Made by a program: the position numbers and the translations under genes
Notes under the pieces: model-generated
The model's database searches: none
What the model was told of the DNA's origin: nothing
The model's input: the letters and a program-made list of their open reading frames with translations, nothing else
Shown: piece after piece, positions 47,301 to 56,009 of the stretch
How the letters are laid out: each line of letters opens with the position of its first letter
Numbering within the stretch: the stretch's first letter is position 1
Assembly (NCBI GenBank): GCA_026936105.1
Contig: JAIXKI010000006.1
Coordinates: 1 to 64,000, forward strand
Direction of reading: 5' to 3'
DNA length: 64,000 bases
Source of the DNA: Chitinophagales bacterium
GTDB taxonomy: Bacteria > Bacteroidota > Bacteroidia > Chitinophagales > Chitinophagaceae

Positions 47301-49081
47301 CTCTGATTTAAATTTCCCAAAGCATCCAATATCTGATCAACAGACATCTGGTAAGGAACGCCTGAGGTGAGTGTCAGAGTCTGATGAGGAATATATGCTG
47401 CATTCACATCAATGGTAAAGGGTGAAGGTGTAAGGCGTTCAATTTTACCGAACACTTTTACCTGTGTATTACCGGCGCCGGCAAAATTGTATCGTAATGT
47501 CGTCTTCACATTTCCTCTGAGGATATACTGATTGAATAAAGAAGGAGCCGGAGGAATAACAACGGTATTTATCGTCACTCCATTAGGAGGCTGTGTGTTC
47601 AGAATATTGAAAGTGGCGCAGCCCAGTGAAGGATCGGAAGCGTTACCCCCTACTCCTCCTGTTGGCGAAATATATTTTGCATAAAAACAGATACGGTAAT
47701 TACCATCCGGAAGCTGAATATTGTTGTTGCCATCCGTTATGCCGCTCCAGCTGATACCTGAAAGTGCAAGATTGCCCTGAGTCAGGTTTCCTAAAGCATC
47801 CATGACCTGGCTCGCTGTCATCTGAAGAGGTACACCCGGTGTAAGAGTCAATGTTTGCTGAGGAACATAACCTGCAGCTACATTGATGGTGAATGGTGAT
47901 GGTGAAAGACGTTCAATTTTTCCAAACACTTTTACCTGTGTATTACCTGCACCGGCAACAGTGTATTGAACTGTCGGCCTGACGTTTCCATTCTGAATCG
48001 TTGTGTTGATTGCAGGAAGCACCGGCGGAATAACAACGGTATTTATCGTCACTCCATTCGGCGGTTGTGTGTTCAGAATATTGAAAGTGGCGCAGCCCAG
48101 TGAAGGATCGGAAGCGTTGCCTCCCACTCCTCCTGTTGGTGAAATATATTTTGCATAAAAACAAATACGGTAATTACCATCCGGAAGCTGAATATTGTTG
48201 TTGCCATCCGTTATGCCACTCCAGCTGATACCTGAAAGTGCAAGATTGCCCTGAGTCAGGTTTCCTAAAGCATCCATGACCTGGCTCGCTGTCATCTGAA
48301 GAGGTACACCCGGTGTAAGAGTCAATGTTTGCTGAGGAACATAACCTGCAGCTACATTGATGGTGAATGGTGATGGTGAAAGACGTTCAATTTTTCCAAA
48401 CACTTTTACCTGTGTATTACCTGCACCGGCAACAGTGTATTGAACTGCCGGCCTGACGTTTCCATTCTGAATCGTTGTGTTGATTGCAGGAAGCACCGGT
48501 GGAATCACCACCGTATTTATCGTCACTCCATTCGGCGGTTGTGTATTCTGCACGGTAAAACTGGCGCAACCCAGGTTGGGGTCTGAGGCGTTTGGCCCGG
48601 GAAGACCACTGGCAGCATCCGGTTGCCTGGCAACGAAACAGATCCTGTAGTTCCCCGGAGGCAGCAGAATATTATTATTGGCATCTTTCAGGCTGCTCAG
48701 GCTTACACCGGTGGCCACAAGATTGGCATCATTAAAAAAACCAAAAGCACCCAGCATCTGAGTCGCCGTCATTTGTGTGGGTATTCCGGGAGTAAGGGTT
48801 ATCATTCCCTGCGCCGCAAAAGCGGGATTCACGCTGATCGTAAAAGGAGAAGGAGAAAGGCACTCTATTCTCCCCTGCACATATACCTGCAGCGGGCCCG
48901 CCCCGACCAGGTTATACAGTAATGATGCATTTATATTACCTGATGCCACATACTGGCTGATAACCGGATTAACAGGAGGCGTGGCAGTAGTGTTCACCGT
49001 TACATTGTATGGTTGTGCCTGCAGGTTATGAACTGCTATTGCCAGCGCCAGGGTTGTTATTAAAAAAAATTTTCTTTTCAT
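41306..49081 (-). CDS. Giant secreted repeat protein, 2591 residues, function unknown
   Basis: Signal peptide 'FFLITTLALAIAVHNLQAQ' then four tandem ~158-residue beta-rich domains (about residues 22-660), each containing 'VxxxGNIN/VR', 'VAGAGNTQVKVFGKIERL', 'SPSPFTINV' and 'GNYRICFYAKY'. These resemble the repeat named TANFOR from Tannerella forsythia, from memory. Next come an Ig-like domain (about 665-785), a low-complexity Asn/Asp/Lys linker (about 787-842), and some 1700 residues of beta-rich sequence without recognisable enzymes. Part of it ('GPIGINGFGGGAYYNM') looks barrel- or sheet-like. No sorting domain is seen at the C-terminus. The gene lies between a barrel-protein gene 18 bases away and the FN3 gene 11 bases away, so all three form one operon. 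Role unknown. Confidence 0.85.
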   Translation of the reverse strand: MKRKFFLITTLALAIAVHNLQAQPYNVTVNTTATPPVNPVISQYVASGNINASLLYNLVGAGPLQVYVQGRIECLSPSPFTISVNPAFAAQGMITLTPGIPTQMTATQMLGAFGFFNDANLVATGVSLSSLKDANNNILLPPGNYRICFVARQPDAASGLPGPNASDPNLGCASFTVQNTQPPNGVTINTVVIPPVLPAINTTIQNGNVRPAVQYTVAGAGNTQVKVFGKIERLSPSPFTINVAAGYVPQQTLTLTPGVPLQMTASQVMDALGNLTQGNLALSGISWSGITDGNNNIQLPDGNYRICFYAKYISPTGGVGGNASDPSLGCATFNILNTQPPNGVTINTVVIPPVLPAINTTIQNGNVRPTVQYTVAGAGNTQVKVFGKIERLSPSPFTINVAAGYVPQQTLTLTPGVPLQMTASQVMDALGNLTQGNLALSGISWSGITDGNNNIQLPDGNYRICFYAKYISPTGGVGGNASDPSLGCATFNILNTQPPNGVTINTVVIPPAPSLFNQYILRGNVKTTLRYNFAGAGNTQVKVFGKIERLTPSPFTIDVNAAYIPHQTLTLTSGVPYQMSVDQILDALGNLNQSDLTLSGIEWSDIANSDNTLRLPDGTYHICFYAKYVSQTGGLGGNASDPSLGCATFGICASASAPQFTQPVSNFNIKNNLPAVQRTSPVVFAWTPPGSTCGGQLGTITYELEIHELLQGQTPTDAINNPPVFIRRQLPSTTFLLDTNLYKNVLQNGKRYAIRVRALPPAGIALTQKIENNGFSRVEVFQYGGDTSSIINPPGNEGHNNPPTVLPPVKNGNENNNANNEDQNKDEDKKKDEQVVNVYDSTADCGIKLPADSTKSPKGTDLSNKVLTIGQFKLTPTTITQNTDSSFTGTGTIDWKPLSHTIKLAVSFKNIQVNKNDSVFAGVVTTSKDSKISLSKSFASFKDYSGQTAEQLDQMAERVENFLKQYPGGQLVSQIATNSPVSFPIGLDNQNIGGTPVTLAIMNMTFSPKGATMSVLLNINVPDANGWLSLAGTGFCLSPTGVSFAKGTLLLPVDHHFNFGTDKDSLDFAFKGCPTADSTNGTYISWENGSLSDIVANVKVAFPRNTIVAEDKDGNPKDSVVTASMNFKFKKWDDWIASLTFDNFQLPGVKGLGFHPGTMYYDHSSVRNPNGFDFPKNYTGFSGNDFEGLYIKDMKVLLPSDFKTFNQGKERTMFDAKDLIIDSKGVSFNLLGTHIIDQSTGDLGGWAFSLDTVRVQMQKNTFTDGSFKGKIQLPISKTPLDYLGDLHVGKDTVTGKDSSLQYAFVIVPSDNMEFDIWAAKVQLNKNSSFKVQREKDGTLVSFILNGTIGIDIGSSGLNLPGLKFDSLGIANRNPKTNEKKFWFSPGTWNFSGGSNSNSSSFIVPANSDLATAFGPNVNTEPDWKYYASGRKEPDDDGSDQGKLSGFPVSINNVKPYTDFSDMSNLKIGVQFDLNVNVGLGDASVVSATTKLAVYGEINAAIQNMAPQISLSAGVDIDSIAIKGDVGPVNVNGMLVFYKHDITFGDGVKGHVSAMFPMLQTAIEATAQFGNVNNFNYWYIDACATFPTIPVVGPIGINGFGGGAYYNMKMQGNLPPDPSSLQASTVSKNATPGTTMSGVSFVPEKESAGIRATVGIALVSGAGADAMNAKITLTAGIANGALSQLGLHGEMYVMTNSPVNDKATVQGVVDIVYDLSQNKFSLAAEVKGKFGTIVVDVPLGIYSGPDGWYLKVGDAYGQRATFQLVDDSTSIYVLRIGANAYLGLGSLINPSLPPLPDKLTAFGVQRSPQVDALINQLDKTKGDGMMFGAQVNGTLKFSLAFLYANLDATLGFDLALKHFLQNFQCGGTSAGWENWYALGQMYFYFNVDVGVHVDCFLGKGDFSLVSFTAGGVLTAGLPNPTWLDGSIHVKGEIFDGLISVDQDAHFTIGEKCYPTSSPLSDINIISSYGPQTKGDVFDAPYVASNVGLGVNYDVQAAPSKNYPDGEMRTFRFEIASYTLTEGSNSVNNIHLVYQNNNTTGIIKHDLILKPQTNYTVTVVCSAMQFYPQENRWDNPLNDENNQREPYRQTVTWSFKTGDAPGYIPDQNVHFLYPVNNQRYVLKQEMNGNGKIELGQWQPNILSNSSNSINMLSRGGGFDYKLFFIPVGSTDTVKSTFTADESSRTLNYQIPATLKNNTVYRAEFWSFPKEGINLENLKVLSKVSMSTRTMNVQNVGNASGNTNIKAQIKQTTVTGPVKMAEAPRPIYVLNFATSQYNSLTEKLNGMGQWAGVKKGDIMWINAQNVPAEKFDEYEVKGFKAPDGTAYPPLFSAQIDWNNSQQNDQFASDNLYAPALTLAFKGVQTNLSVSELREMIYRPVRTLDWSGFAYSPPLSLAETTPALIYQALTANRQVPNASLGGVINNASKSNSISAVSSGGFSFSFSQPAAASVGSSRFNSIGSMSTINVTMPMPYSLKWSRDYYLHQDYNLLNAFGLVAQTQAAIIQHQLSPSQAEDLLSNMSGDINFVSNNIGGTVTMPWNKFYYLYTDPNSVNILNKLKNLQFASYPHGSRNITFRYGAGSMQGNAVNKTFNY
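47564..48511 (-). repeat. Two tandem 474-bp near-identical coding repeats inside the giant gene
   Basis: Bases 47564-48037 and 48038-48511 align without gaps over 474 bp and differ at about a dozen positions, mostly in the first 210 bases (window order); the rest is almost identical. At protein level the two 158-residue units differ by one residue (RPAVQ versus RPTVQ). Flanking units on both sides (about 47090-47563 and 48512-48985) are more diverged. This is recent unit duplication or gene conversion. Confidence 0.9.
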
Positions 49082-49099
49082 ATCGTTAGGTTGATACTG

Positions 49100-50824
49100 T
49101 CAGAATGAATAAGAATAGGATATACCGCCGGACAAATTTTTAGTTGCTACCGCCTGCGGCACATTTTTATAAATGACATCATTGATCGGATTATACGGCG
49201 TATAGATATAACTCGCATACGCATTTAATGAATGATGTTTTATATGATATCCCACATTACCGGAAAAAGTGAAATTGCCCTGCACATTTCCAAATGAAGA
49301 TCTGTTCATCATGTAACCGAATGAACCCTGCAGGCTGAGCGCTTTGCTTTTTAATACCTGTGCTGACCCGGTTACGGTTGCCCCGAGTGTGCGATAATAG
49401 GTCGTATCCTGTGTGTATTTAGAATAAAGGCCGGAGAGTGTGACACTGGATACTTTTTTTATGAATCCCAATGTATAGTTCAAAGAACCGGATAAGTTAT
49501 TGCTGCTGGTAAATGATGTAGTAGCTGGGTTTTTATCATCCAGTAACATATAGCTTACATTTCCACTGATAGTATGCGAATACGAAGTACCCATTATAGT
49601 GTAGGAAGGAGTGATCCCGAATTGATGAATATCCTGGTTCAGCTTCACTGAATCTTTAAGATGCTCCGTTCCGTCTTTTTGCCTCAGGCCATAACCGGAA
49701 TAATTCATGTTCAGGTTGAATTTTGAACTCACCAGGACATTTACATTCATACTGCCGGTCAATACCTGCATTTCACTGGTCAGGTTTTTATTGAGATTAT
49801 TATGCTGATCAGACAAATTGGTAGTGATATTCAGTTTGCCGGATGCCAGATTGAAATTATTGATCCAGTTCATCAGCTCAATGTCATTCAGCATATAGGG
49901 TGTTCCCAGGGATTTGAAATCGGGCTGTACCCTCCTGTAGCCGAGCGTGGTGGTATATCCTTTCAACAGGAGTTGCAAAGAAGACTGGCCCGCCCAGTTT
50001 GCAACTGTGGAACTGTTTGCCGGGATGAACCTGTTCATCAGTTTTTGCATCAGGGTTGTATCAGGAGGCGATACCAGCTTCTGCATGCTGAGATCCTGCG
50101 TCAATCCGCTGACCGCAACATCTGTATTGAAAATAATTTTTTTGATCAGCGTCAACCTGAATGAAGAGCCGATGACAGAATTTTCCTGAGCCGTATATCC
50201 ACCCTTGTTAATGATGGTGGCAGAGCTGCTGTCATCTTTTGCATGGAAATAGATCAGGTCAAAATAATTTGAAGTGTTTCCCACTCCTACCTTGACACCA
50301 TAGCCGATCCTGGAAAACTGTGGCGCTTTAAACCGGCCGCTGGTTGTATCTTCATTCACTTTCCTGTTCAGCTTTCCGTAAAAAGCGGCAAAGCGGAACA
50401 TCTTCGGAGTCAGTTCCAGGCCTACTCCGCGAAAACTTTGCCCGTCAAAAGTGACGGGAGAAAATTGAATATTCCGATAGCCCAGATCCAGTTTTATCCA
50501 TTTATAAGTAGGGCTTAGCCCAAACTGGGAGAAAGGCTGTGAATAACTGTTGCCGTATTGATTAACCAGGAATGAAAAAGGCAAAGCAACTCCATAAACA
50601 GTTGGAGTGAAATTCCCATAGATATTCCATCCATAAGGTGGCCTGGTGGCCATCGGCTCATTGGAATGGTAATAAGTAGCCGAGGCACCAACACTTCCGT
50701 TGATGGTAAAAGGTTTCTGCTTGCCGATCTTACTCAGATCCTGGGCACCGGCAGGAATCCCCAATACCAACAGAAAAAATATGATTATACCAAATAGAAA
50801 TACCGCACCTGGCTTTCTTATCAT
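49100..50824 (-). CDS. Outer-membrane beta-barrel protein, first gene of the giant-protein cluster
   Basis: 574 residues from the ATG at 50824 ('MIRKPGAVFLFGIIIFFLLV', a long signal ending 'GIPAGAQ'); the frame opens 46 codons further up, but without family-like sequence. The mature part begins 'FTINGSVGASATYYHSNEP' and alternates strands with 'YGNSYSQPFSQFGLSPTYKW', 'LDLGYRNIQFSPVTFDGQSF' and 'GVGLELTPKMFRFAAFYGKL', ending 'LSGGISYSYSF' with a terminal Phe as in outer-membrane barrels. I do not recognise the family. It starts the tight minus-strand operon with the 2591-residue and FN3 proteins, so it is a good candidate for their membrane anchor or channel. Confidence 0.75.
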   Translation of the reverse strand: MIRKPGAVFLFGIIIFFLLVLGIPAGAQDLSKIGKQKPFTINGSVGASATYYHSNEPMATRPPYGWNIYGNFTPTVYGVALPFSFLVNQYGNSYSQPFSQFGLSPTYKWIKLDLGYRNIQFSPVTFDGQSFRGVGLELTPKMFRFAAFYGKLNRKVNEDTTSGRFKAPQFSRIGYGVKVGVGNTSNYFDLIYFHAKDDSSSATIINKGGYTAQENSVIGSSFRLTLIKKIIFNTDVAVSGLTQDLSMQKLVSPPDTTLMQKLMNRFIPANSSTVANWAGQSSLQLLLKGYTTTLGYRRVQPDFKSLGTPYMLNDIELMNWINNFNLASGKLNITTNLSDQHNNLNKNLTSEMQVLTGSMNVNVLVSSKFNLNMNYSGYGLRQKDGTEHLKDSVKLNQDIHQFGITPSYTIMGTSYSHTISGNVSYMLLDDKNPATTSFTSSNNLSGSLNYTLGFIKKVSSVTLSGLYSKYTQDTTYYRTLGATVTGSAQVLKSKALSLQGSFGYMMNRSSFGNVQGNFTFSGNVGYHIKHHSLNAYASYIYTPYNPINDVIYKNVPQAVATKNLSGGISYSYSF

Positions 50825-51439
50825 AAAAAAATTTTTGGACGTTACGCTTCCATGGAATTTTCTTATCGTTTGGTTTGCATGACTATTAAGAACAATAAGC
50901 CTGGCAGGGCAATCAATGAGATCTTCATCATACAGTTTCAAATTGAGAATTTTTGATTTCAATCTTCAGCACATAATATTTCATATCAGAAAATGAAATG
51001 CAACAGGCATATCCGGTATGAATTTATTCAGTGATCCCTGCTTTTAAAAGAATGGCTTAGTATATGGCTACTATTGACGTATAAGTGGCAGAACTAAATA
51101 AAAAACAGGTTGAGACTGATAATTAAAATACTCCAAAGTTTTTTACCGGAGGGCAGGTATCCGTACTAAGGGCATTCCCTATTTGTTTTTTCAGTAACAG
51201 AAATCATTTCCGGATTTGACCTGCCTGAAGAAAAATGAAAGTGACGTTATGTAAACGGAGCAGGAAACAACAACATGGTTTGCTAACCGCAATGGAATGA
51301 AAACTTTGTTTAAAATAAAATATGGATGATCACATTCCCCCGTTCATTTGAATAGCAAACTGCCTGGAATTGCCCGCAATGACAAAGTGTATCATCCTTA
51401 TAAATGAAAGCCGGGCGACTGAAATTTTCTGCGCAGAAA
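50825..51439. other. 615-bp intergenic region
   Basis: Holds the promoter region of the barrel-protein operon on the minus strand. A 14-bp perfect palindrome, TTTCTGC/GCAGAAA, lies at 51426-51439 and abuts the hutU stop codon. No ORF or RNA gene is recognised. Confidence 0.4.
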
Positions 51440-53173
51440 TTATTTCAACCTCTTTTTGATATCCAGGTCATATTTTGCCGCCGTTTCCCTGGCAATCTCA
51501 TATCCTGCATCTGCATGACGGATCACACCGAGTCCCGGATCATTTCTTAAAACTCTTTTTAATCTTTCATCAGCATCGGTAGTTCCATCACAAACGATCA
51601 CCATGCCGGCATGAATGGAATAACCGATTCCCACACCACCTCCATGATGCAGGGAAACCCATGAAGCTCCTCCGGCAGTATTGACCAGCGCATTCAGCAA
51701 AGGCCAGTCGGCAACCGCATCGCTGCCATCCATCATCGCTTCCGTTTCCCTGTTTGGAGATGCAACGCTTCCGGTATCCAGGTGATCACGTCCTATCACG
51801 ATCGGGGCTTTTACTTTTCCGCTTCTTACCAGTTCGTTAAATGCCAGGCCTGCTTTTTCTCTTTCACCTTGTCCTAACCAGCAGATCCTTGCCGGCAATC
51901 CCTGGAAGGCCACTTTTTCTTTGGCTAGCTTCAGCCAGCGCATCAAAGAAACATTATGAGGAAATAAATTCCTGATCACTTCATCCGTTACAGCAATGTC
52001 ACTTGGATCACCGCTTAATGCAGCCCACCGAAAGGGGCCTTTGCCTTCGCAGAATAACGGTCGGATGTAAGCAGGGACAAATCCAGGAAAATCAAAATTT
52101 CTTCCTTTCTTCTTTCCTTTCAATTCTTCTGCATGTTCTTTTTCATATTCATCTGCACGGGCCCTGATATTGTTACCATAATCAAAAGTTACTGATCCTT
52201 TATCCATCAGTTGCAGCATCAATTGCACATGACGGTACATGCTTCGGTAACTGTATTCGGTATATTGTTTGGGATCCTGATCCTTTAAAATTTTTGCCTG
52301 CTCATAAGAAATTTCATGAGGCCAGTAAGTAAGCGGGTCATGGGCAGAGGTCTGATCAGTAAGCGTATCCGGAACGATATTTCTTTCCACCAGCCTTTCG
52401 AGTAAATGAACTGCATTGCATTTCACACCGATACTGACTGCTTTCCCGGCAGCTTTATATTCCAATGCTTTGTCAATGGCTGCATCAATATCATCAAATT
52501 TTTCATCGAGGTATTTTGTGGCGATACGTTTATCTATCCTGTGTTCTTCCACTTCGGCAATCAATGCCACCCCTTCATTCATGGTGATCGAAAGCGGTTG
52601 TGCGCCACCCATACCTCCTAAACCTGCAGTTACATTGAGCGTTCCCTTCAATGATCCGTGGCTTCCTGCACCTGATCCATGTGCAAAATGTTTGTCAGCA
52701 AGTGCCGCATAGGTCTCGTAAGTTCCCTGAACAATTCCCTGCGAACCGATATAGATCCAGCTGCCTGCGGTCATTTGCCCATACATCATCAACCCCTTTT
52801 TCTCCAGCTCATCAAAATGTTCCCAGGTGGCCCATTTGGGAACCAGCTGAGAATTACTGATCAGGACTCTCGGGGCATCTTTATGTGTTTTTAAAATACC
52901 AACCGGTTTGCCGGACTGGATCAGCAGGGATTCATCATTTTCCAAAATTTTCAGTGCCCTGATAATATTATCCAACGCTTCAAAGTTTCTTGCCGCCTTT
53001 CCCCTGCCACCGTAAACGATTAATTCATCAGGATTTTCGGCCACCTCGGGATTCAGATTGTTCAGTAACATCCGCATGGCTGCTTCCTGTATCCAGCCCT
53101 TGCAGCTTATTGTATTTCCTGCTGGCGTCTTATATTTAACAGGATCATATTTTCTTACAGTTTGCTGTGCCAT
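51440..53173 (-). CDS. hutU: Urocanate hydratase (urocanase)
   Basis: 577 residues from the ATG at 53173 ('[20 protein letters not shown]'); the frame extends 39 codons upstream but without homology. The NAD-binding glycine-rich region is seen as '[20 protein letters not shown]', and '[20 protein letters not shown]' and '[18 protein letters not shown]' are typical conserved blocks. It converts urocanate to imidazolone propionate, step two of histidine breakdown, using tightly bound NAD in the cytoplasm. hutH is on the same strand about 1 kb away with deoD between, so the hut genes are close but not contiguous. hutI and a formimidoylglutamate enzyme are not in the window. Confidence 0.95.
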   Translation of the reverse strand: MAQQTVRKYDPVKYKTPAGNTISCKGWIQEAAMRMLLNNLNPEVAENPDELIVYGGRGKAARNFEALDNIIRALKILENDESLLIQSGKPVGILKTHKDAPRVLISNSQLVPKWATWEHFDELEKKGLMMYGQMTAGSWIYIGSQGIVQGTYETYAALADKHFAHGSGAGSHGSLKGTLNVTAGLGGMGGAQPLSITMNEGVALIAEVEEHRIDKRIATKYLDEKFDDIDAAIDKALEYKAAGKAVSIGVKCNAVHLLERLVERNIVPDTLTDQTSAHDPLTYWPHEISYEQAKILKDQDPKQYTEYSYRSMYRHVQLMLQLMDKGSVTFDYGNNIRARADEYEKEHAEELKGKKKGRNFDFPGFVPAYIRPLFCEGKGPFRWAALSGDPSDIAVTDEVIRNLFPHNVSLMRWLKLAKEKVAFQGLPARICWLGQGEREKAGLAFNELVRSGKVKAPIVIGRDHLDTGSVASPNRETEAMMDGSDAVADWPLLNALVNTAGGASWVSLHHGGGVGIGYSIHAGMVIVCDGTTDADERLKRVLRNDPGLGVIRHADAGYEIARETAAKYDLDIKKRLK

Positions 53174-53306
53174 AACTTCTGAATTTTGTTTTTTTAGAAA
53201 CAGTAGTGAAGTCACAAAACCGTTCTTCACAATTCTGCCGGTATAACTTCTGGTTAACTGCAAAAGTCGCAATAAAATGAATAACTTCATCTAAGAATCG
53301 GAAACT

Positions 53307-54026
53307 ATGAGTGTACATTTAGCGGCAAAAAAAGGAGAAATTGCCCCGGTAGTACTGATGCCCGGCGATCCGCTCAGAGCCAAATTCATTGCTGAAAACA
53401 ACCTGGAAAACATCAGGCTGGTGAACAGTGTCAGAAATATATTTTTCTACACAGGTACTTATAAAGACACAACCATAACCATTGGCGCCAGTGGCATGGG
53501 CTGCCCGAGTATCGGTATTTATTCTTATGAATTATATAATGAATTCGACGTGGAATGTATCATGCGCATCGGCACCTGCGGCGCTTATCTTGACTCCATA
53601 CCGCTCTATACAGTTATCAATACTGAAACAGCTTACAGCGAATCCACTTATGCCGGCACGGCTTTCAATTATCGCGAAGATTATTTTCAACACCAGGGGA
53701 ATGCATTTGACATCATTAATCAAACGGCAGCCGCATTGAATATCCCGGTTCTCTCAGGTTCCATTCATTCAGGCGATGCTTTTTACCGGGTGGACCGGGA
53801 AATGCCGGCTCTTGCAAAACAGAATAAATGCCTTGCCGCAGAAATGGAAGCCTTTGCTTTGTTTGCCAATGCAAAATATTTCAATAAAACGGCAGCCGCC
53901 ATACTTACCGTTTCGGATAATATCATCACTCATCAGGTTATTTCTACGGAGGAAAGGGAAAGATCCCTGACCACTATGACCCAACTTGCACTGGAAGCTG
54001 CCTGCAGGATCCATGAAGCTTTATAA
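53307..54026 (+). CDS. deoD: Purine-nucleoside phosphorylase, DeoD type
   Basis: 239 residues, usual hexameric PNP size. 'VVLMPGDPLRAKFIAENNLE' is the family N-terminus with the phosphate-binding Arg, 'GASGMGCPSIGIYSYEL' the glycine-rich ribose region, 'AAEMEAFALFANAKYF' the active-site Glu/Met stretch and 'AAILTVSDN' the catalytic Asp. It splits purine nucleosides with phosphate into base and ribose-1-phosphate, in the cytoplasm, for purine salvage. Its orientation is opposite to hutU and hutH on either side, so it is an independent unit sitting inside the hut region. Confidence 0.95.
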   Translation: MSVHLAAKKGEIAPVVLMPGDPLRAKFIAENNLENIRLVNSVRNIFFYTGTYKDTTITIGASGMGCPSIGIYSYELYNEFDVECIMRIGTCGAYLDSIPLYTVINTETAYSESTYAGTAFNYREDYFQHQGNAFDIINQTAAALNIPVLSGSIHSGDAFYRVDREMPALAKQNKCLAAEMEAFALFANAKYFNKTAAAILTVSDNIITHQVISTEERERSLTTMTQLALEAACRIHEAL

Positions 54027-54218
54027 AAATTTATTTCCGGAGAGATATTTATTATCCATTGAAGATCCCGGGACTTGAATCAAAATGTTATAAATGTATG
54101 GAATGAATTTCCTGTCAATTTCTGACCGCTTTCAATTTTATCAATCTTGCACTGTGTTGTTAGGTTGAAATGACATCAATCACTATTGATTGAAAATATC
54201 CTTCTTAAAGCGCTAAAC

Positions 54219-55784
54219 TCAAAGATCAAAAATATTTTCAAATCCGGAATTCAAAACAAGATGTTGACTATCTGCAAACTCATTTAGCTCTTTTACAAAA
54301 GAGAAATCATGAATAATTTTCCAGATCTTGTTGATATCATCCGAAAAAATCCTGTCTTCTTCAGCAAACGAAACAAAACGTCGTACTTGTTCATAAGCAT
54401 GTTCCAGAAGAGCACTGCTTTTCAGCGGCCTCCTGAATTCGATCGCCTGGCAGGCAGCAATCAGTTCTATAGCAAGTATGTATTCAAGATTATCCAGCAC
54501 CTTAAATAATTTCCTTCCGCTGATGCTACCCATGCTTACATGATCCTCTTGTCCCAATGAAGTGGGAATACTGTCGGCGCTGGCCGGGAAACAAAGTGTT
54601 TTGTTTTCTGTAACCAATGCGGCCGTTGTGTATTGAGGTATCATGAAACCGCAGTTCAGTCCGGCATTCTTCATCAGAAAGACCGGCAAGCCCCATTTCC
54701 CTTCCAGCAATAAATAGCATCTGCGGTCGCTGATATTTCCTGCTTCTGCAGCAGCAAAGCAGCAATAATCCAATGGCAAGGCCAGGGGCTGGCCGTGAAA
54801 GTTGCCACCACTGATGGTATCATTGGCAGAAAATATGATCGGATTATCAGTTACGGAATTCAATTCTATCTCAACCAGTTCTTTCAGATGCTGCCAGGCA
54901 TTTCTTGAAGCTCCATGTACCTGCGGCATGCATCGTAATGAATAAGGATCCTGTACCCTTTCGCAATCAATGTGTGACTGCCTGATGGCTGAGCCCTGTA
55001 ATAATGTTTTCAGTCTTTGTGCAACCAGTCTGCTTCCCGTAAAAGGTCGCAATTCATGAAGACGTTCATCAAAAGGAGCATCAGTTCCTTCTAAAGCATC
55101 AAGGCTCAAAGCCCCGATGATGTCGGCTGCTTCGAGGCAATAATGCATGCGCTGAACACATTTCACTGCAAAGGAAAGAATGAATTGAGTGCCATTGATC
55201 AATCCCAGGCCTTCTTTAGGCCCGAGTGCCACAGGCAGTAATGAAAATTGTTTCAACACCTGCCCGGACTCAAGCACTTTTCCCTGATAACTGACCCTGC
55301 CCAGACCGATCAAAGGCAAAAAAAGATGTGCTAAGGGAGCCAGGTCTCCGCTGGCGCCTACGCTTCCTCTTTCGGGCACAATGGGAATAACATCATTTTC
55401 TATATGCCAGATAATCCTTTCAATGGTTTCAAGTTTCACACCGGAATATCCTTTTGCCAAAGCATGCACTTTGGTAATGAGCATGATCTTCGCAACTTCA
55501 ACAGGTATGGCATCACCCACACCCACGCTGTGGCTTCTTAATAGTTTTTGCTGTAATGTAGCTGTATCAGATTCAGAGATCTTGGTATTGGCAAGAATGC
55601 CAAAGCCGGTATTAATGCCGTAAACGGTTCTGTTACTTTCTACAATGGCTTCTACTTCTTTCTGGCTTCTGTTTATCTTTTGTATTGCACTTTCATCCAG
55701 AATTCCTTTCAGTTCGCCCGAGGCTATGGCAATTGTTTTTTCTGTGGTAAGATGGCCGGTGCCATAATGAAATTCTTCCTTCAT
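54219..55784 (-). CDS. hutH: Histidine ammonia-lyase
   Basis: 521 residues from the ATG at 55784. The MIO cofactor-forming triad Ala144-Ser145-Gly146 is seen in 'GSVGASGDLAPLAHLFLP', the signature of this family. 'NRTVYGINTGFGIL' carries the conserved catalytic Tyr loop, and 'FHGQPLALPLDYCCFAAAE' and 'SIPTSLGQEDHVSMGS' are other conserved blocks. It removes ammonia from histidine to give urocanate, the first step of histidine breakdown and the substrate of HutU encoded nearby on the same strand. Cytoplasmic tetramer in known members. Confidence 0.96.
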   Translation of the reverse strand: MKEEFHYGTGHLTTEKTIAIASGELKGILDESAIQKINRSQKEVEAIVESNRTVYGINTGFGILANTKISESDTATLQQKLLRSHSVGVGDAIPVEVAKIMLITKVHALAKGYSGVKLETIERIIWHIENDVIPIVPERGSVGASGDLAPLAHLFLPLIGLGRVSYQGKVLESGQVLKQFSLLPVALGPKEGLGLINGTQFILSFAVKCVQRMHYCLEAADIIGALSLDALEGTDAPFDERLHELRPFTGSRLVAQRLKTLLQGSAIRQSHIDCERVQDPYSLRCMPQVHGASRNAWQHLKELVEIELNSVTDNPIIFSANDTISGGNFHGQPLALPLDYCCFAAAEAGNISDRRCYLLLEGKWGLPVFLMKNAGLNCGFMIPQYTTAALVTENKTLCFPASADSIPTSLGQEDHVSMGSISGRKLFKVLDNLEYILAIELIAACQAIEFRRPLKSSALLEHAYEQVRRFVSFAEEDRIFSDDINKIWKIIHDFSFVKELNEFADSQHLVLNSGFENIFDL

Positions 55785-56009
55785 GATCTTTTCTTGAAAG
55801 CTCAAAGTAAGTGAATAATTGATAATTATGCCCGGAGACAGGAAAAGAATGACAGCCTGAGAACAACAATAAAAAATATCTTTTTATAAAAAGGAAAAGA
55901 AGGCTGCAAAACCTGCTCCTGTGAAAATCTTTCAAATAAAATCATCCTACCGGAAGATTCAGATCCTCTCTGAATTAAAAGTCCTTTTCAATAAAGAAAG
56001 CTGAAAAGA

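Noticed and set aside
47090-48985. Regular 474-bp repeats as a CRISPR array
   Set aside because: The repeats are long, in frame and contiguous without unique spacers; they encode protein domains.
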